A DNA stretch of 9,284 nt from Lautropia sp. SCN 70-15 (GCA_001724315.1 MEEC01000092.1:1-9284), one strand, 5' to 3'; shown: positions 1-6,768, counted from the stretch's first letter. The notes: generated by a model from the letters alone, not told the origin. A program made the numbers and translations.

Positions 1-289
1 GCTCGGCCTGAACCGCGGCCAGGAGCTGCGGCTGGTCACGCTGCCGCAGGCGCTGCGGGTGATCATCCCGCCGATGACCAGCCAGTACCTGAACCTGACC
101 AAGAACTCGTCGCTGGCGGTGGCGATCGGCTATCCCGACCTGGTCGCGGTCGCGAACACCACGATGAACCAGACCGGCCAGGCGATCGAGGCGATCGCGA
201 TCCTGATGGCGGTCTACCTGAGCATCAGCCTGCTGATCTCGCTGTTCATGAACTGGTACAACAACCGCGTCCGGCTGGTGGAGCGCTGA
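1..289 (+). CDS. aapQ: Amino acid ABC transporter permease, AapQ-like (3' end only)
   Basis: This is the last 95 residues of an inner-membrane permease of the polar/general L-amino-acid ABC importer family (HisM/GlnP/AapQ type); the start lies left of the window and the first complete codon is at base 2. The visible part opens inside the EAA cytoplasmic loop that contacts the ATPase (LGLNRGQELRLVTLPQALR, then IIPP). It continues with the family segment LNLTKNSSLAVAIGYPDL and a final hydrophobic helix (IAILMAVYLSISLLISLFM), and ends in a basic tail, NWYNNRVRLVER. The tail and the order permease-permease-ATPase match Rhizobium AapQ-AapM-AapP. The stop is three bases before the next permease start, so the two are surely co-transcribed and probably translationally coupled. 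The AapQ call rather than another polar amino acid permease rests on the tail sequence and the neighbours. Confidence 0.88.
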   Translation, partial: LGLNRGQELRLVTLPQALRVIIPPMTSQYLNLTKNSSLAVAIGYPDLVAVANTTMNQTGQAIEAIAILMAVYLSISLLISLFMNWYNNRVRLVER

Positions 290-292
290 ACG

Positions 293-1429
293 ATGACCGG
301 ACCCGCCGCCAGCACGCAAGACCCCGGCCCGCGCGACACCCCCCAGCGCCCGGCCGGCGCGCCGCCCGCCCGATCCGGCGGCCCCTTCGCCTGGATGCGG
401 ACGAACCTGTTCGCCACCCCCTTCGACACCGCCCTCACCATCCTGCTGCTGGCCGCGCTGGCCTGGATCGTCCCGAAGGCCTCGGGATGGCTGTTCTTCG
501 ATGCGGTGTGGGGAAACCAGCCGCTCTCGGCCTGCGACGCGGTGCGCGGCCAGGGTGCCTGCTGGGCGGTGGTCTGGGAAAAGTTCCGCTTCATGATGTT
601 CGGCGTCTATCCCTTCGACGAGCAGTGGCGCCCGGCGATCGCGATCCTCGTGCTGACCGGCCTGCTGGTGGTCTCGGCCTTCCGCGCCTTCTGGAATCGC
701 AGGCTGGCCGTCGTCTGGACCATCGGCCTGGCGCTGACCTTCTGGCTGATGGGCGGCGGCCTGGGGCTCGCGCCGGTGCGCACCGAGCAGTGGGGCGGGC
801 TGCCGGTCACGCTGATCCTGGCGATATTCGGCGTGGCCTTCGCCTTTCCGCTGGGCGTGCTGCTCGCGCTGGGCCGGCGCTCGAGCCTGCCGCTGGTGCG
901 GGCCTTCTGCGTGGTCTACATCGAGGTGATCCGGGGCGTTCCGCTGATCACCGTGCTGTTCATGGCGTCGGTGATGTTCGCGCTGTTCATGCCCGAGGGC
1001 ATGCGCATCGAGCAGCTGCTGCGCGCGCAGATCGCGATCATCCTGTTCGTGGCGGCCTACCTGGCCGAGGCGGTGCGCGGCGGCCTGCAGGCGGTGCCTC
1101 GCGGGCAGTACGAGGCGGCGGAGGCGCTCGGCCTGCCCTACTGGAAGTCGATGGGGCTGATCGTGCTGCCGCAGGCGCTGCGGATCTCGATCCCGCCGAT
1201 CGTCAACAGCTTCATCGCGCTGTTCAAGGACACCTCGCTGGTGGTGATCATCGGCATCTACGACTTCGCCTACGCGGTCAAGAAATCGGTGGAGACCGAC
1301 TTCTCCTGGAAGAAGTACTTCATCGAGGCCTTCCTGTTCTCGATCGTCGTGTACTGGATCTACTGCTTCGCGATGTCGAAGTACAGCCAGAAGCTGGAGC
1401 GCGATTTCGCGCGCGGCCACCAGCGCTGA
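293..1429 (+). CDS. aapM: Amino acid ABC transporter permease AapM-like
   Basis: This 378-residue inner-membrane protein is the second permease of the Aap-type L-amino-acid importer and pairs with the upstream AapQ-like subunit. A Pro/Ala-rich cytoplasmic N-terminus (about residues 1-40) precedes hydrophobic segments near 45-62, 115-132, 138-155, 170-193, 205-232, 246-262, 302-322 and 345-362. The segment near 63-112, between the first two, is presumably periplasmic. The EAA loop is clear at about 273-303 (E274-A-A, G280, then LPQALRISIPP), followed by FKDTSLVVIIGIYDF, the classic permease motif after the loop. The extended N-terminal half before the binding-protein-dependent transport domain is typical of AapM/AapQ and not of the shorter HisM/GlnP permeases. 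The ATG at 293 has GGAG at 280-283, nine bases upstream. aapP follows after 22 bases. Confidence 0.92.
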   Translation: MTGPAASTQDPGPRDTPQRPAGAPPARSGGPFAWMRTNLFATPFDTALTILLLAALAWIVPKASGWLFFDAVWGNQPLSACDAVRGQGACWAVVWEKFRFMMFGVYPFDEQWRPAIAILVLTGLLVVSAFRAFWNRRLAVVWTIGLALTFWLMGGGLGLAPVRTEQWGGLPVTLILAIFGVAFAFPLGVLLALGRRSSLPLVRAFCVVYIEVIRGVPLITVLFMASVMFALFMPEGMRIEQLLRAQIAIILFVAAYLAEAVRGGLQAVPRGQYEAAEALGLPYWKSMGLIVLPQALRISIPPIVNSFIALFKDTSLVVIIGIYDFAYAVKKSVETDFSWKKYFIEAFLFSIVVYWIYCFAMSKYSQKLERDFARGHQR

Positions 1430-1440
1430 AATCCGCAGCC

Positions 1441-1444
1441 GGAG
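1441..1444 (+). promoter_or_regulatory. Ribosome binding site deciding the aapP start
   Basis: GGAG lies seven bases before GTG at 1452 and sixteen before ATG at 1461. The spacing favours the GTG start for aapP. Confidence 0.55.
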
Positions 1445-1451
1445 CCCTCGA

Positions 1452-2258
1452 GTGAACCCGATGAACGCGTCGAACCCGAACCCAGCCGCCGGCGGCGCCG
1501 CGCAGCCGAACGAGGCAGGCGGCCCGCCGGCCATCGTCATCGAGAAGCTGAACAAGTGGTTCGGCGAGTTCCACGTGCTCGAGGACATCGACCTGACGGT
1601 GGCCCGCGGCGAGCGCATCGTGATCTGCGGGCCCTCGGGCTCGGGCAAGTCCACGCTGATCCGCTGCATCACCCGGCTCGAGCCGCACCAGAAGGGGCGG
1701 ATCGTGGTCAACGGCACCGAGCTGACCGACAACCTGAAGCAGATCGACCAGGTCCGCTCCGATGTCGGCATGGTCTTCCAGCACTTCAACCTGTTCCCTC
1801 ACCTGACCGTGCTGGACAACTGCACGCTCGCGCCGATCTGGGTGCGCAAGAAGCCGCGCGCCGAGGCCGAGGCCACCGCGATGAAGTTCCTCGAGCGGGT
1901 GCGCATCGCCGACCAGGCGCAGAAGTACCCCGGCCAGCTGTCGGGCGGCCAGCAGCAGCGGGTGGCGATCGCCCGCGCGCTGTGCATGACGCCCTCGATC
2001 ATGCTGTTCGACGAGCCGACCTCGGCGCTGGACCCGGAGATGGTCAAGGAGGTGCTCGACACGATGATCATGCTGGCCGGCGAGGGCATGACCATGCTCT
2101 GCGTGACCCACGAAATGGGCTTCGCGCGGGCGGTGGCCGACCGCGTGATCTTCATGGACCGCGGCGAGATCGTCGAGCAGAACGCGCCGGGGCCCTTCTT
2201 CGACGACCCGCAGAACGAGCGGACCCGGCAGTTCCTCAGCCAGATCCTGCACCGCTAG
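1452..2258 (+). CDS. aapP: Amino acid ABC transporter ATP-binding protein AapP-like
   Basis: This is the ATPase that powers the AapQ/AapM importer from the cytoplasmic face. At 268 residues it is slightly longer than the usual 240-260 because of an Asn/Pro/Ala-rich N-terminal extension (about residues 1-26). All nucleotide-binding motifs are intact: Walker A GPSGSGKST (60-68), Q-loop Q110 in MVFQHFNLFPH, ABC signature LSGGQ (163-167), Walker B IMLFDE (183-188), D-loop SALD (191-194) and the switch histidine H220 in CVTHEMGFA. FFDDPQNERTRQFLSQIL near the end is typical of the polar amino acid ATPases (GlnQ/HisP/AapP). The start is taken as GTG at 1452; ATG at 1461 would remove three residues. 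It is the last gene of the operon seen here. Only nine bases separate its stop from the stop of the convergent hemerythrin gene, and no intrinsic terminator is visible between them. Confidence 0.93.
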   Translation: MNPMNASNPNPAAGGAAQPNEAGGPPAIVIEKLNKWFGEFHVLEDIDLTVARGERIVICGPSGSGKSTLIRCITRLEPHQKGRIVVNGTELTDNLKQIDQVRSDVGMVFQHFNLFPHLTVLDNCTLAPIWVRKKPRAEAEATAMKFLERVRIADQAQKYPGQLSGGQQQRVAIARALCMTPSIMLFDEPTSALDPEMVKEVLDTMIMLAGEGMTMLCVTHEMGFARAVADRVIFMDRGEIVEQNAPGPFFDDPQNERTRQFLSQILHR

Positions 2259-2267
2259 AGCTTCTCG

Positions 2268-2810
2268 CTAGATGTGCGCGACGACCTTGTCGAGCGCGTG
2301 GCGCAGGTGCAGCGTGAGGCCGAGCGCCGCCTGGTCGTTGGGCTTCAGGATCCGCTCGGAGAGCGGCAGCCAGACGCTCTCCTCGAAGTGCGCGTGCTCG
2401 GCGTAGGACCGGCACAGGCGGTCGACCGCCTTGGTGTCGATGTCGGCCGTCTTGCCGCGCGCGAGGTTCTTCATCGCGGGTTCCAGCTCGGCCCACAGGG
2501 CCTCGAGCTCGCGGTGCTCGCGGGTGAGCCGCGCGATCAGCGAGCCGACCAGCTGGCGCTCGTCGCCGGGCGCGGCGCTGCGCGCCACCGCCGGAAACAG
2601 CGCCTCTTCTTCCTCGGCGTGGTGCTCGAACACCGCATCGCGCACGAAGCGCACCATGCCGTCGGCGAACTGGCGGGCCGCCGGCAGGTCCGCCGGATCG
2701 GCGAGCAGCTGCGGCAAGCGCTTCAGGCGCTCGAAGCGCGACAGGATGCCGGCATGGCAATTCGAGAAGCCGGCGATCGGCCCCTCTGGCTGGGATGACT
2801 TGGCGCTCAT
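2268..2810 (-). CDS. Hemerythrin HHE cation-binding domain protein
   Basis: This predicted 180-residue cytoplasmic protein has no signal peptide and is almost entirely helical, as expected for a hemerythrin-like four-helix bundle with a di-iron site. Candidate ligands are spaced as in the HHE family: H19 (NCHAGILSRFERL), H63/H64 with E67-E69 (FEHHAEEEEALFPA), H99 with E101 (TREHRELEALW), and H139/H141 with E143/E144 (YAEHAHFEESVWLPL). Members of the family bind O2, NO or iron, or serve in iron/redox stress sensing; which applies here cannot be told. The ATG at 2810 is chosen because it leads directly into the domain. The frame stays open to a TTG at 2909, but the added residues are Arg/Pro-rich and look non-coding. 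No convincing Shine-Dalgarno precedes the ATG. The gene lies 99 bases downstream of the D-lactate dehydrogenase-like gene on the same strand. Confidence 0.85.
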   Translation of the reverse strand: MSAKSSQPEGPIAGFSNCHAGILSRFERLKRLPQLLADPADLPAARQFADGMVRFVRDAVFEHHAEEEEALFPAVARSAAPGDERQLVGSLIARLTREHRELEALWAELEPAMKNLARGKTADIDTKAVDRLCRSYAEHAHFEESVWLPLSERILKPNDQAALGLTLHLRHALDKVVAHI

Positions 2811-2818
2811 GGTGTGCG

Positions 2819-2841
2819 GGCCCGGACGAAGAACTCGGGCC
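2819..2841 (-). repeat. Inverted repeat just upstream of the hemerythrin start
   Basis: Six-base perfect arms, GGCCCG (2819-2824) and CGGGCC (2836-2841), are separated by 11 bases and end nine bases before the ATG at 2810. In mRNA this could form a short hairpin in place of a normal ribosome binding site. It lacks a T tract, so it is not a terminator. In DNA this rich in G and C such a repeat may be chance. Confidence 0.3.
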
Positions 2842-2909
2842 AGTCTGAGCGCATGAGGGCGGCGGGGTCTTGACGCAGGACAAGCCCCGCGTCGGCCCCG
2901 CCCCGGCAA

Positions 2910-4325
2910 TCAGTCGAGGCGGAAGATCTTGCCCGGATTCAGGATGTTGTCCGGGTCGAGCGCCCGCTTGATCCGCCGCATCAGGTCGATCGCGTCGGCG
3001 CCCGCCTCTTCCTCGAGGAAGCCGATCTTGTGCAGGCCCACGCCGTGCTCGCCGGTGCAGGTGCCGTCCATCGACTGGGCGAGCCTGACGATCTCGTCGT
3101 TCAGGCGCTCGGCCTCCTCGGCCTCGTGCGCGTCGTTCGGATCGATCAGCAGCACCGCGTGGAAATTGCCGTCGCCGACGTGGCCCAGCAGCATGGTCGG
3201 GAACTTCGCGGTGTCGAGGATGCGCCGCGCACCGCTGATCGAGTCGGCCAGCCGGGAGATCGGCACGCAGGTATCGGTCGAGATCGCCCGGCAGCCCGGC
3301 CGCATCTGCAGGCAGGCGAAATAGGCGTTGTGGCGGGCGTTCCAGAGCCGGGTGCGGTCCTCGGGGCGGCTCGCCCACTCGAAGTCCTGGCCGCCGTGCT
3401 CGCGGGCCAGCTGCTGGACCAGCTCGGCCTGCTCCTTCACCGAGGACTCGGTGCCGTGGAACTCGAAGAACAGCGTCGGGGCCTCGCGCAGCGTGGTCTT
3501 GCTGTGCGCGTTGATCGCGCGGATGGTCTGGTCGCAGAGGAACTCGCTGCGGGCGACCGGCACGCCGAGCTGGATGGTCTGGATCACCGTGTTGACCGCG
3601 TCGGCCATGGTCGGGAAGTTGACCACCGCGGCCGATACCGCCTCGGGCACCGGGTAGAGCTTGACCGTGACCTCGGTGATCACGCCCAGCGTGCCCTCGG
3701 AACCGATGAAGAGCCGGGTGAGGTCGTAGCCGGCGCTGGATTTCTTGGCGCGAGTGGCGGTGCGGATCACCTTGCCGTCGGCGGTCACCACGGTGAGCCC
3801 CAGCACGTTCTCCTTCATCGTGCCGTAGCGGACCGCGTTGGTGCCCGAGGCACGGGTGGCGCTCATGCCGCCGATGCTGGCGTCGGCGCCCGGATCGATC
3901 GGGAAGAACAGCCCGGTGCTCTTCAGCTCCTCGTTGAGCTGCTTGCGGGTCACGCCGGCCTGCACGGTCACCGTGAGGTCCTCGGCGTTGACCGCCAGCA
4001 CCTTGTTCATCTGCGACAGGTCGATCGACACCCCGCCCTGCACCGCCAGCAGATGCCCTTCCAGCGACGAGCCCACGCCGAAGGGAATCAGCGGGACCTT
4101 GTTCTGCGCGCACAGGCGCACCACCTCGGCGACCTCCTCGGTGGAGTGGGCGTAGACGACCGCGTCGGGCGGGATCGCCGGGAAGGGCGACTCGTCGCGG
4201 CCGTGGTGGTCGCGCACCGCCTGGGCGGTGCTGAAGCGCTCGCCGAAGCGCGCGCGCAGCGCGGCGATCATGGCGTCGGGCAAGGGGCGGCGCAGCGCGT
4301 CGCTGAAGGCGTAGGGGTGGTTCAT
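2910..4325 (-). CDS. FAD-binding oxidoreductase, D-lactate dehydrogenase (LDHD/GlcD) family
   Basis: This 471-residue flavoprotein is of the vanillyl-alcohol oxidase/PCMH type and most resembles mitochondrial and bacterial D-lactate dehydrogenase (cytochrome), which oxidises D-lactate or other D-2-hydroxy acids and passes electrons to the respiratory chain. The FAD-binding half has FGVGSSLEGH (82-91, pyrophosphate-binding loop), IDPGADASIGGM (143-154) and GSEGTLGVIT (208-217). The C-terminal FAD-oxidase domain has GHVGDGNFH (381-389), TGEHGVGLHK (424-433) and the family-ending LDPDNILNPGKI (456-467). Length is normal and no residue stretch is missing. The start MNHPYAF at 4325 is supported by GGAG at 4334-4337, eight bases upstream; the open frame runs further to 4547, but that part overlaps the porin antisense of its frame and is Arg/Pro-rich. 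The porin stop is 32 bases upstream on the same strand. The exact hydroxy acid (D-lactate, D-2-hydroxyglutarate or glycolate) cannot be settled from sequence. Confidence 0.9.
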   Translation of the reverse strand: MNHPYAFSDALRRPLPDAMIAALRARFGERFSTAQAVRDHHGRDESPFPAIPPDAVVYAHSTEEVAEVVRLCAQNKVPLIPFGVGSSLEGHLLAVQGGVSIDLSQMNKVLAVNAEDLTVTVQAGVTRKQLNEELKSTGLFFPIDPGADASIGGMSATRASGTNAVRYGTMKENVLGLTVVTADGKVIRTATRAKKSSAGYDLTRLFIGSEGTLGVITEVTVKLYPVPEAVSAAVVNFPTMADAVNTVIQTIQLGVPVARSEFLCDQTIRAINAHSKTTLREAPTLFFEFHGTESSVKEQAELVQQLAREHGGQDFEWASRPEDRTRLWNARHNAYFACLQMRPGCRAISTDTCVPISRLADSISGARRILDTAKFPTMLLGHVGDGNFHAVLLIDPNDAHEAEEAERLNDEIVRLAQSMDGTCTGEHGVGLHKIGFLEEEAGADAIDLMRRIKRALDPDNILNPGKIFRLD

Positions 4326-4357
4326 GTCGGTGACTCCGGATGTTCGATGAGCACCGC

Positions 4358-5422
4358 TCAGAAGCGATGCCGCATGCCCACGGCAATGACCCGTTCCTTG
4401 GGGCCTGTCGGGGATTTCAGCGCGTCGCGGTAGAGCATGGCGTAGAGATCGGTGCGCTTCGAGAGCAGGTAGTCGTAGCCCAGCGCCCAGCTGTCGCGCT
4501 TCTCGGGTGAAAGCGGGTCGGCGTCCTCGATCTTCGAGTTCGCCCACGAGGCGAGGACCTTGCCAGCGCCGAGCGGCACCGAGGCGCCGAGCTGCCAGGT
4601 GCGGACGTCGGCCTCGGTGGCCGGGCCCGCGCCGCTGTCGGCGATGTCCTGGTACTGCGCGAAAAGCTTCGCGGCCTTCAGGTCGTAGCTCGCGCCCAGC
4701 AGCCAGGCCTTCTGCTCGCGGCCGTCGCCCGGAACGAGGGTGCCCGACAGGTCGATCGAGCGGTACGCCAGCGAGGCGGCGAACGGCCCCGAGCCATAGT
4801 GGACCGCTCCGTCGAAGGCCCTGCCCCGCTTGCGGTCGGGCTGCGTGCCCCGCTCCTCGCCGGCCGACCAGAGCAGGTCGGCGCGCCAGGGGCCGCGGTT
4901 CCCGGTCTGCAGCCGGATCGAGTTGCTCATGCCGGTGTCGCCGGCCAGCGTCCCGCGAAACGTGTGCGCGATCATCGGCCCGAAGACGAAGGAGTCCGCC
5001 AGCGGGTTGAATTCGAGCAGCGAAACGAAGTAGGGCGCGGTGTTCCTGCCGAAGGTCGTGCGGCCGAACCCACCCTCGAAGCCGACCGCCGCGCTGCGCG
5101 CCCAGAAGGCGTCGCCGTCGAAGCGCCCGGCCCCGCCGGTGTCGTTGCGCAGGAAGGCCTCGAGCTGGAACACCGCCTTCAGCCCGCCGCCCAGGTCCTC
5201 GGCGCCCGCGACGCCGACGAAGGAGGTCTGCATGCCGCCCGAGTCGACCACGGTCCGCGAGACGGCCGGCGCGCCGGGCGACTCGGTCCGGATCGACCCG
5301 GCGAAGGCGTCGATGACGCCATAGACGGTGGTGTGCTGGGCGAGCGCCGGACCGGCAAGCAGGCCGCCGGCGAGACAGGCGCTCGCGAGCAGGATGCGTC
5401 GGGGCGAGGCGGGCATCGGCAT
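4358..5422 (-). CDS. Gram-negative general porin (Porin_4 / Omp32-like)
   Basis: This is a 354-residue outer-membrane 16-strand beta-barrel porin of the Burkholderia/Bordetella type, forming trimeric diffusion channels for small solutes. The N-terminus is a signal peptide: basic MPMPASPRR, a hydrophobic core, and PALA before the likely cleavage after A28. The mature protein begins QHTTVYGVIDAF, the standard first strand of this family. The chain shows alternating amphipathic strands ending in RVIAVGMRHRF, with the terminal Phe recognised by the BAM assembly machinery. The segment SFVGVAGAEDLGGGLKAVFQ is a typical strand-turn-strand signature. ATG at 5422 is used; ATG at 5416 is a possible alternative, and neither has a clear Shine-Dalgarno. 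A same-strand D-lactate dehydrogenase-like gene follows 32 bases after the stop, so the porin may supply substrate for it. Confidence 0.92.
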   Translation of the reverse strand: MPMPASPRRILLASACLAGGLLAGPALAQHTTVYGVIDAFAGSIRTESPGAPAVSRTVVDSGGMQTSFVGVAGAEDLGGGLKAVFQLEAFLRNDTGGAGRFDGDAFWARSAAVGFEGGFGRTTFGRNTAPYFVSLLEFNPLADSFVFGPMIAHTFRGTLAGDTGMSNSIRLQTGNRGPWRADLLWSAGEERGTQPDRKRGRAFDGAVHYGSGPFAASLAYRSIDLSGTLVPGDGREQKAWLLGASYDLKAAKLFAQYQDIADSGAGPATEADVRTWQLGASVPLGAGKVLASWANSKIEDADPLSPEKRDSWALGYDYLLSKRTDLYAMLYRDALKSPTGPKERVIAVGMRHRF

Positions 5423-5459
5423 GTCGGGGTCGGCGAGTCGGTGTCGGCGAAAGCCCTCG

Positions 5460-5488
5460 ATCTTAGCCGACCCGGCGCCCAGGCCCAA
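5460..5488 (-). promoter_or_regulatory. Candidate sigma-70 promoter of the porin gene
   Basis: On the minus strand TTGGGC (5483-5488) and TAAGAT (5460-5465) are separated by 17 bases, the optimal spacing. TAAGAT matches four of six -10 bases and TTGGGC three of six -35 bases. A transcript starting near 5453 would have a leader of about 30 bases. This is a prediction from sequence only. Confidence 0.4.
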
Positions 5489-5533
5489 GGCGCAAGGCCC
5501 TGAGGCCGGCGCCGGCGCCCTGCCCGCAGGCCT

Positions 5534-5539
5534 TAAACT
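5534..5539 (+). promoter_or_regulatory. Possible -10 element for the adenosyltransferase gene
   Basis: TAAACT lies in the only A/T-rich patch of the divergent region, about 30 bases before the start at 5570. No convincing -35 hexamer sits 16-18 bases upstream (GC-rich GCCGGC), so the call is weak. Confidence 0.22.
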
Positions 5540-5569
5540 GCGGGCTTTCCCCCGAGCAGGACCAAGGAG

Positions 5570-6127
5570 ATGGGACACCGACTCTCGCGCATCGCCACCC
5601 GCACCGGCGATGACGGCACCACCGGACTGGGCGACGGCAGCCGCACCGGCAAGGACAGCCTTCGGATCGCCGCGATCGGCGAGGTCGACGAGCTGAACTC
5701 GACGATCGGCCTGCTTCTCGTCGAGGCCGTGCCCGACGCGATCCGCGACCAGCTGATCGCCATCCAGCACGACTTGTTCGACCTGGGGGGCGAACTGTGC
5801 ATCCCGGGTTTCGAGAACGTGCACGAGGCGCAGGTCGCGAAGCTCGACGCGCTGCTGGAGGAACACAACGCCGCGCTGCCGCGGTTGCAGGAGTTCATCC
5901 TGCCCGGCGGCGCCCGCACCGCCGCGATCGCCCACGTGGCGCGCACCGTGTGCCGGCGGGCCGAGCGCGCCGTGGTGGCGCTGGGCCGCGAGGAGACGCT
6001 GCGCCCGGTGTGCCGTCAATACCTGAACCGGCTGTCCGACCTGCTCTTCGTGCTGGCGCGGGTGCTCAACCGCGAGGCGGGCCGCGGCGACGTGCTCTGG
6101 CAGAAGGACCGCGTCAAGGGCGGCTGA
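5570..6127 (+). CDS. PduO-type cob(I)alamin adenosyltransferase
   Basis: This 185-residue cytoplasmic enzyme transfers the adenosyl group of ATP to cob(I)alamin (or a corrinoid precursor) to make coenzyme B12. It is the PduO family, not CobA/BtuR, shown by TRTGDDGTTGLGDG (10-23, ATP-binding N-terminus), EVDELNS (38-44), DLFDLGGEL (68-76), FILPGG (109-114), CRRAER (128-133) and YLNRLSDLLFVLAR (151-164). The arginines in CRRAER and the Asn in YLNRLSD are the positions that bind ATP phosphates and adenine in the family. Length is normal for a single-domain member. The MGHRLS start is the family's usual start. AAGGAG at 5564-5569 directly abuts the ATG with no spacer, which is unusual; the weaker AGGA at 5558-5561 has a more ordinary spacing. 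No other B12 gene lies nearby and the gene looks monocistronic. Confidence 0.93.
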   Translation: MGHRLSRIATRTGDDGTTGLGDGSRTGKDSLRIAAIGEVDELNSTIGLLLVEAVPDAIRDQLIAIQHDLFDLGGELCIPGFENVHEAQVAKLDALLEEHNAALPRLQEFILPGGARTAAIAHVARTVCRRAERAVVALGREETLRPVCRQYLNRLSDLLFVLARVLNREAGRGDVLWQKDRVKGG

Positions 6128-6139
6128 ACGCGCAAGATG

Positions 6140-6160
6140 TGAAGAGATCGGATCTCTTCA
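6140..6160. terminator. Perfect palindrome between convergent genes, possible bidirectional terminator
   Basis: Arms of ten bases, TGAAGAGATC (6140-6149) and GATCTCTTCA (6151-6160), are exact reverse complements around a single G. It lies 12 bases after the adenosyltransferase stop and seven bases from the stop of the convergent cyclic-nucleotide-binding gene. Folded as RNA it gives a nine-base-pair stem with a three-base loop on either strand. It is unusually A/T-rich for this DNA and no T tract follows on either side, so it may be a weak or factor-dependent terminator, an end-protecting hairpin, or a protein-binding site. Confidence 0.5.
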
Positions 6161-6167
6161 CGCCTTG

Positions 6168-6758
6168 TCAGGTGTCGCGCGCGGCTTCCAGGTAGGACAC
6201 CAGCTTGGCGCTGGTCTGGCGCAGCCGGTCCGAGAGCAGCTGGACCAGCTTGAGCAGGATCTTGTTGCCGAGCTCGGGCTCCTCGGAGAGCACCAGCATC
6301 AGCGAGTCGCGCGAGAGCACCGCCAGCCGGCAGTTCTCGAGCGTGACGCAGGAGGCGAAGCGCGGCTCGCCGTCGAACATCGACATCTCGCCCAGCGCGT
6401 GGCCCACGTGGGCCACCGCGATCCGCGACGGATAGTTGTAGCGATTGCGGCGCAGGACGTCGATCATGCCGTCCATCAGCAGCATCATGAAGTCGCCGGG
6501 CTCGCCCTCGTTGATGATCGTGACCCCGGGCGGCGCTTCGTAGACGTACATGAAGCCGCCCAGCTTGCGGGTTTCCTCGATCTCGAGACCCGAGAAGAGC
6601 GGCGTGCGCGACATCAGCCGGTGGATCTCCTCGGCGTAGTCGTTGGCCCGGCCGACCGGCACCAGCCCCAGCGCGGTCAGCCGCTCGTGGGGCGTGCGCC
6701 GCCCGGCGCCCGCCGCGGCGGGCGCCTGGTCCTTGGGCGCGGCATTCGTCGTCTGCAT
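6168..6758 (-). CDS. Stand-alone cyclic nucleotide-binding domain protein (Crp-like, no HTH)
   Basis: This 196-residue soluble protein has one cNMP-binding (CAP_ED) domain at about residues 50-175. The beta-roll is recognisable in GFMYVYEAPPGVTIINEGEPGDFMMLLMDGMIDVLRR, and the phosphate-binding cassette follows as GEMSMFDGEPRFASC (123-137), with G123, E124 and R133 at the positions that contact cyclic nucleotide in Crp. A C-helix (about 160-192) ends the protein, and there is no room for the helix-turn-helix domain of Crp/Fnr regulators, so it probably acts on a partner protein and not on DNA. The N-terminal 24 residues are Ala/Pro/Gln-rich and likely disordered. ATG at 6758 is preferred because GGAGG (6764-6768) is five bases upstream; the in-frame GTG at 6762-6764 overlaps that site. 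aroG ends 50 bases upstream on the same strand. Ligand and partner are unknown. Confidence 0.85.
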   Translation of the reverse strand: MQTTNAAPKDQAPAAAGAGRRTPHERLTALGLVPVGRANDYAEEIHRLMSRTPLFSGLEIEETRKLGGFMYVYEAPPGVTIINEGEPGDFMMLLMDGMIDVLRRNRYNYPSRIAVAHVGHALGEMSMFDGEPRFASCVTLENCRLAVLSRDSLMLVLSEEPELGNKILLKLVQLLSDRLRQTSAKLVSYLEAARDT

Positions 6759-6763
6759 TTCCA

Positions 6764-6768
6764 CCTCC
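6764..6768 (-). promoter_or_regulatory. Ribosome binding site deciding the start of the cNMP-binding gene
   Basis: GGAGG on the minus strand is five bases from ATG 6758 and overlaps the alternative GTG at 6762-6764, ruling that codon out as a sensible start. Confidence 0.6.

Noticed and set aside
41..1183. Repeated stretch CTGCCGCAGGCGCTGCGG at about 41-58 and 1167-1184
   Set aside because: It encodes the same LPQALR part of the EAA loop in the two paralogous permeases, so it reflects homology and not a mobile or regulatory repeat.
1320..2252. 310-codon open frame on the minus strand
   Set aside because: Antisense to aapP, whose motifs are all intact; the minus translation is His/Arg/Leu/Asp-rich and domain-free.
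2811..2909. N-terminal extension of the hemerythrin from TTG 2909
   Set aside because: The extra 33 residues are Arg/Pro-rich with no family match and the TTG has no binding site; ATG 2810 is preferred.
2236..4386. Long open frame (over 700 codons) on the minus strand
   Set aside because: It runs across the hemerythrin and D-lactate dehydrogenase genes in another frame, is Arg/Gly/Pro-rich with no domain, and is explained by high GC.
3030..4433. 467-codon open frame on the plus strand
   Set aside because: Antisense shadow of the D-lactate dehydrogenase gene; Arg/His/Gly/Val-rich translation with no recognisable motif.
5423..5569. Cobalamin riboswitch upstream of the adenosyltransferase
   Set aside because: The region is only 147 bases, shared with the porin promoter, and shows no B12-box-like conserved core; the leader would be too short.
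5423..6019. Upstream extension of the porin reading frame
   Set aside because: The extension is antisense to the adenosyltransferase gene and would bury the porin signal peptide in the middle of the protein; the start at 5422 fits a secreted porin.
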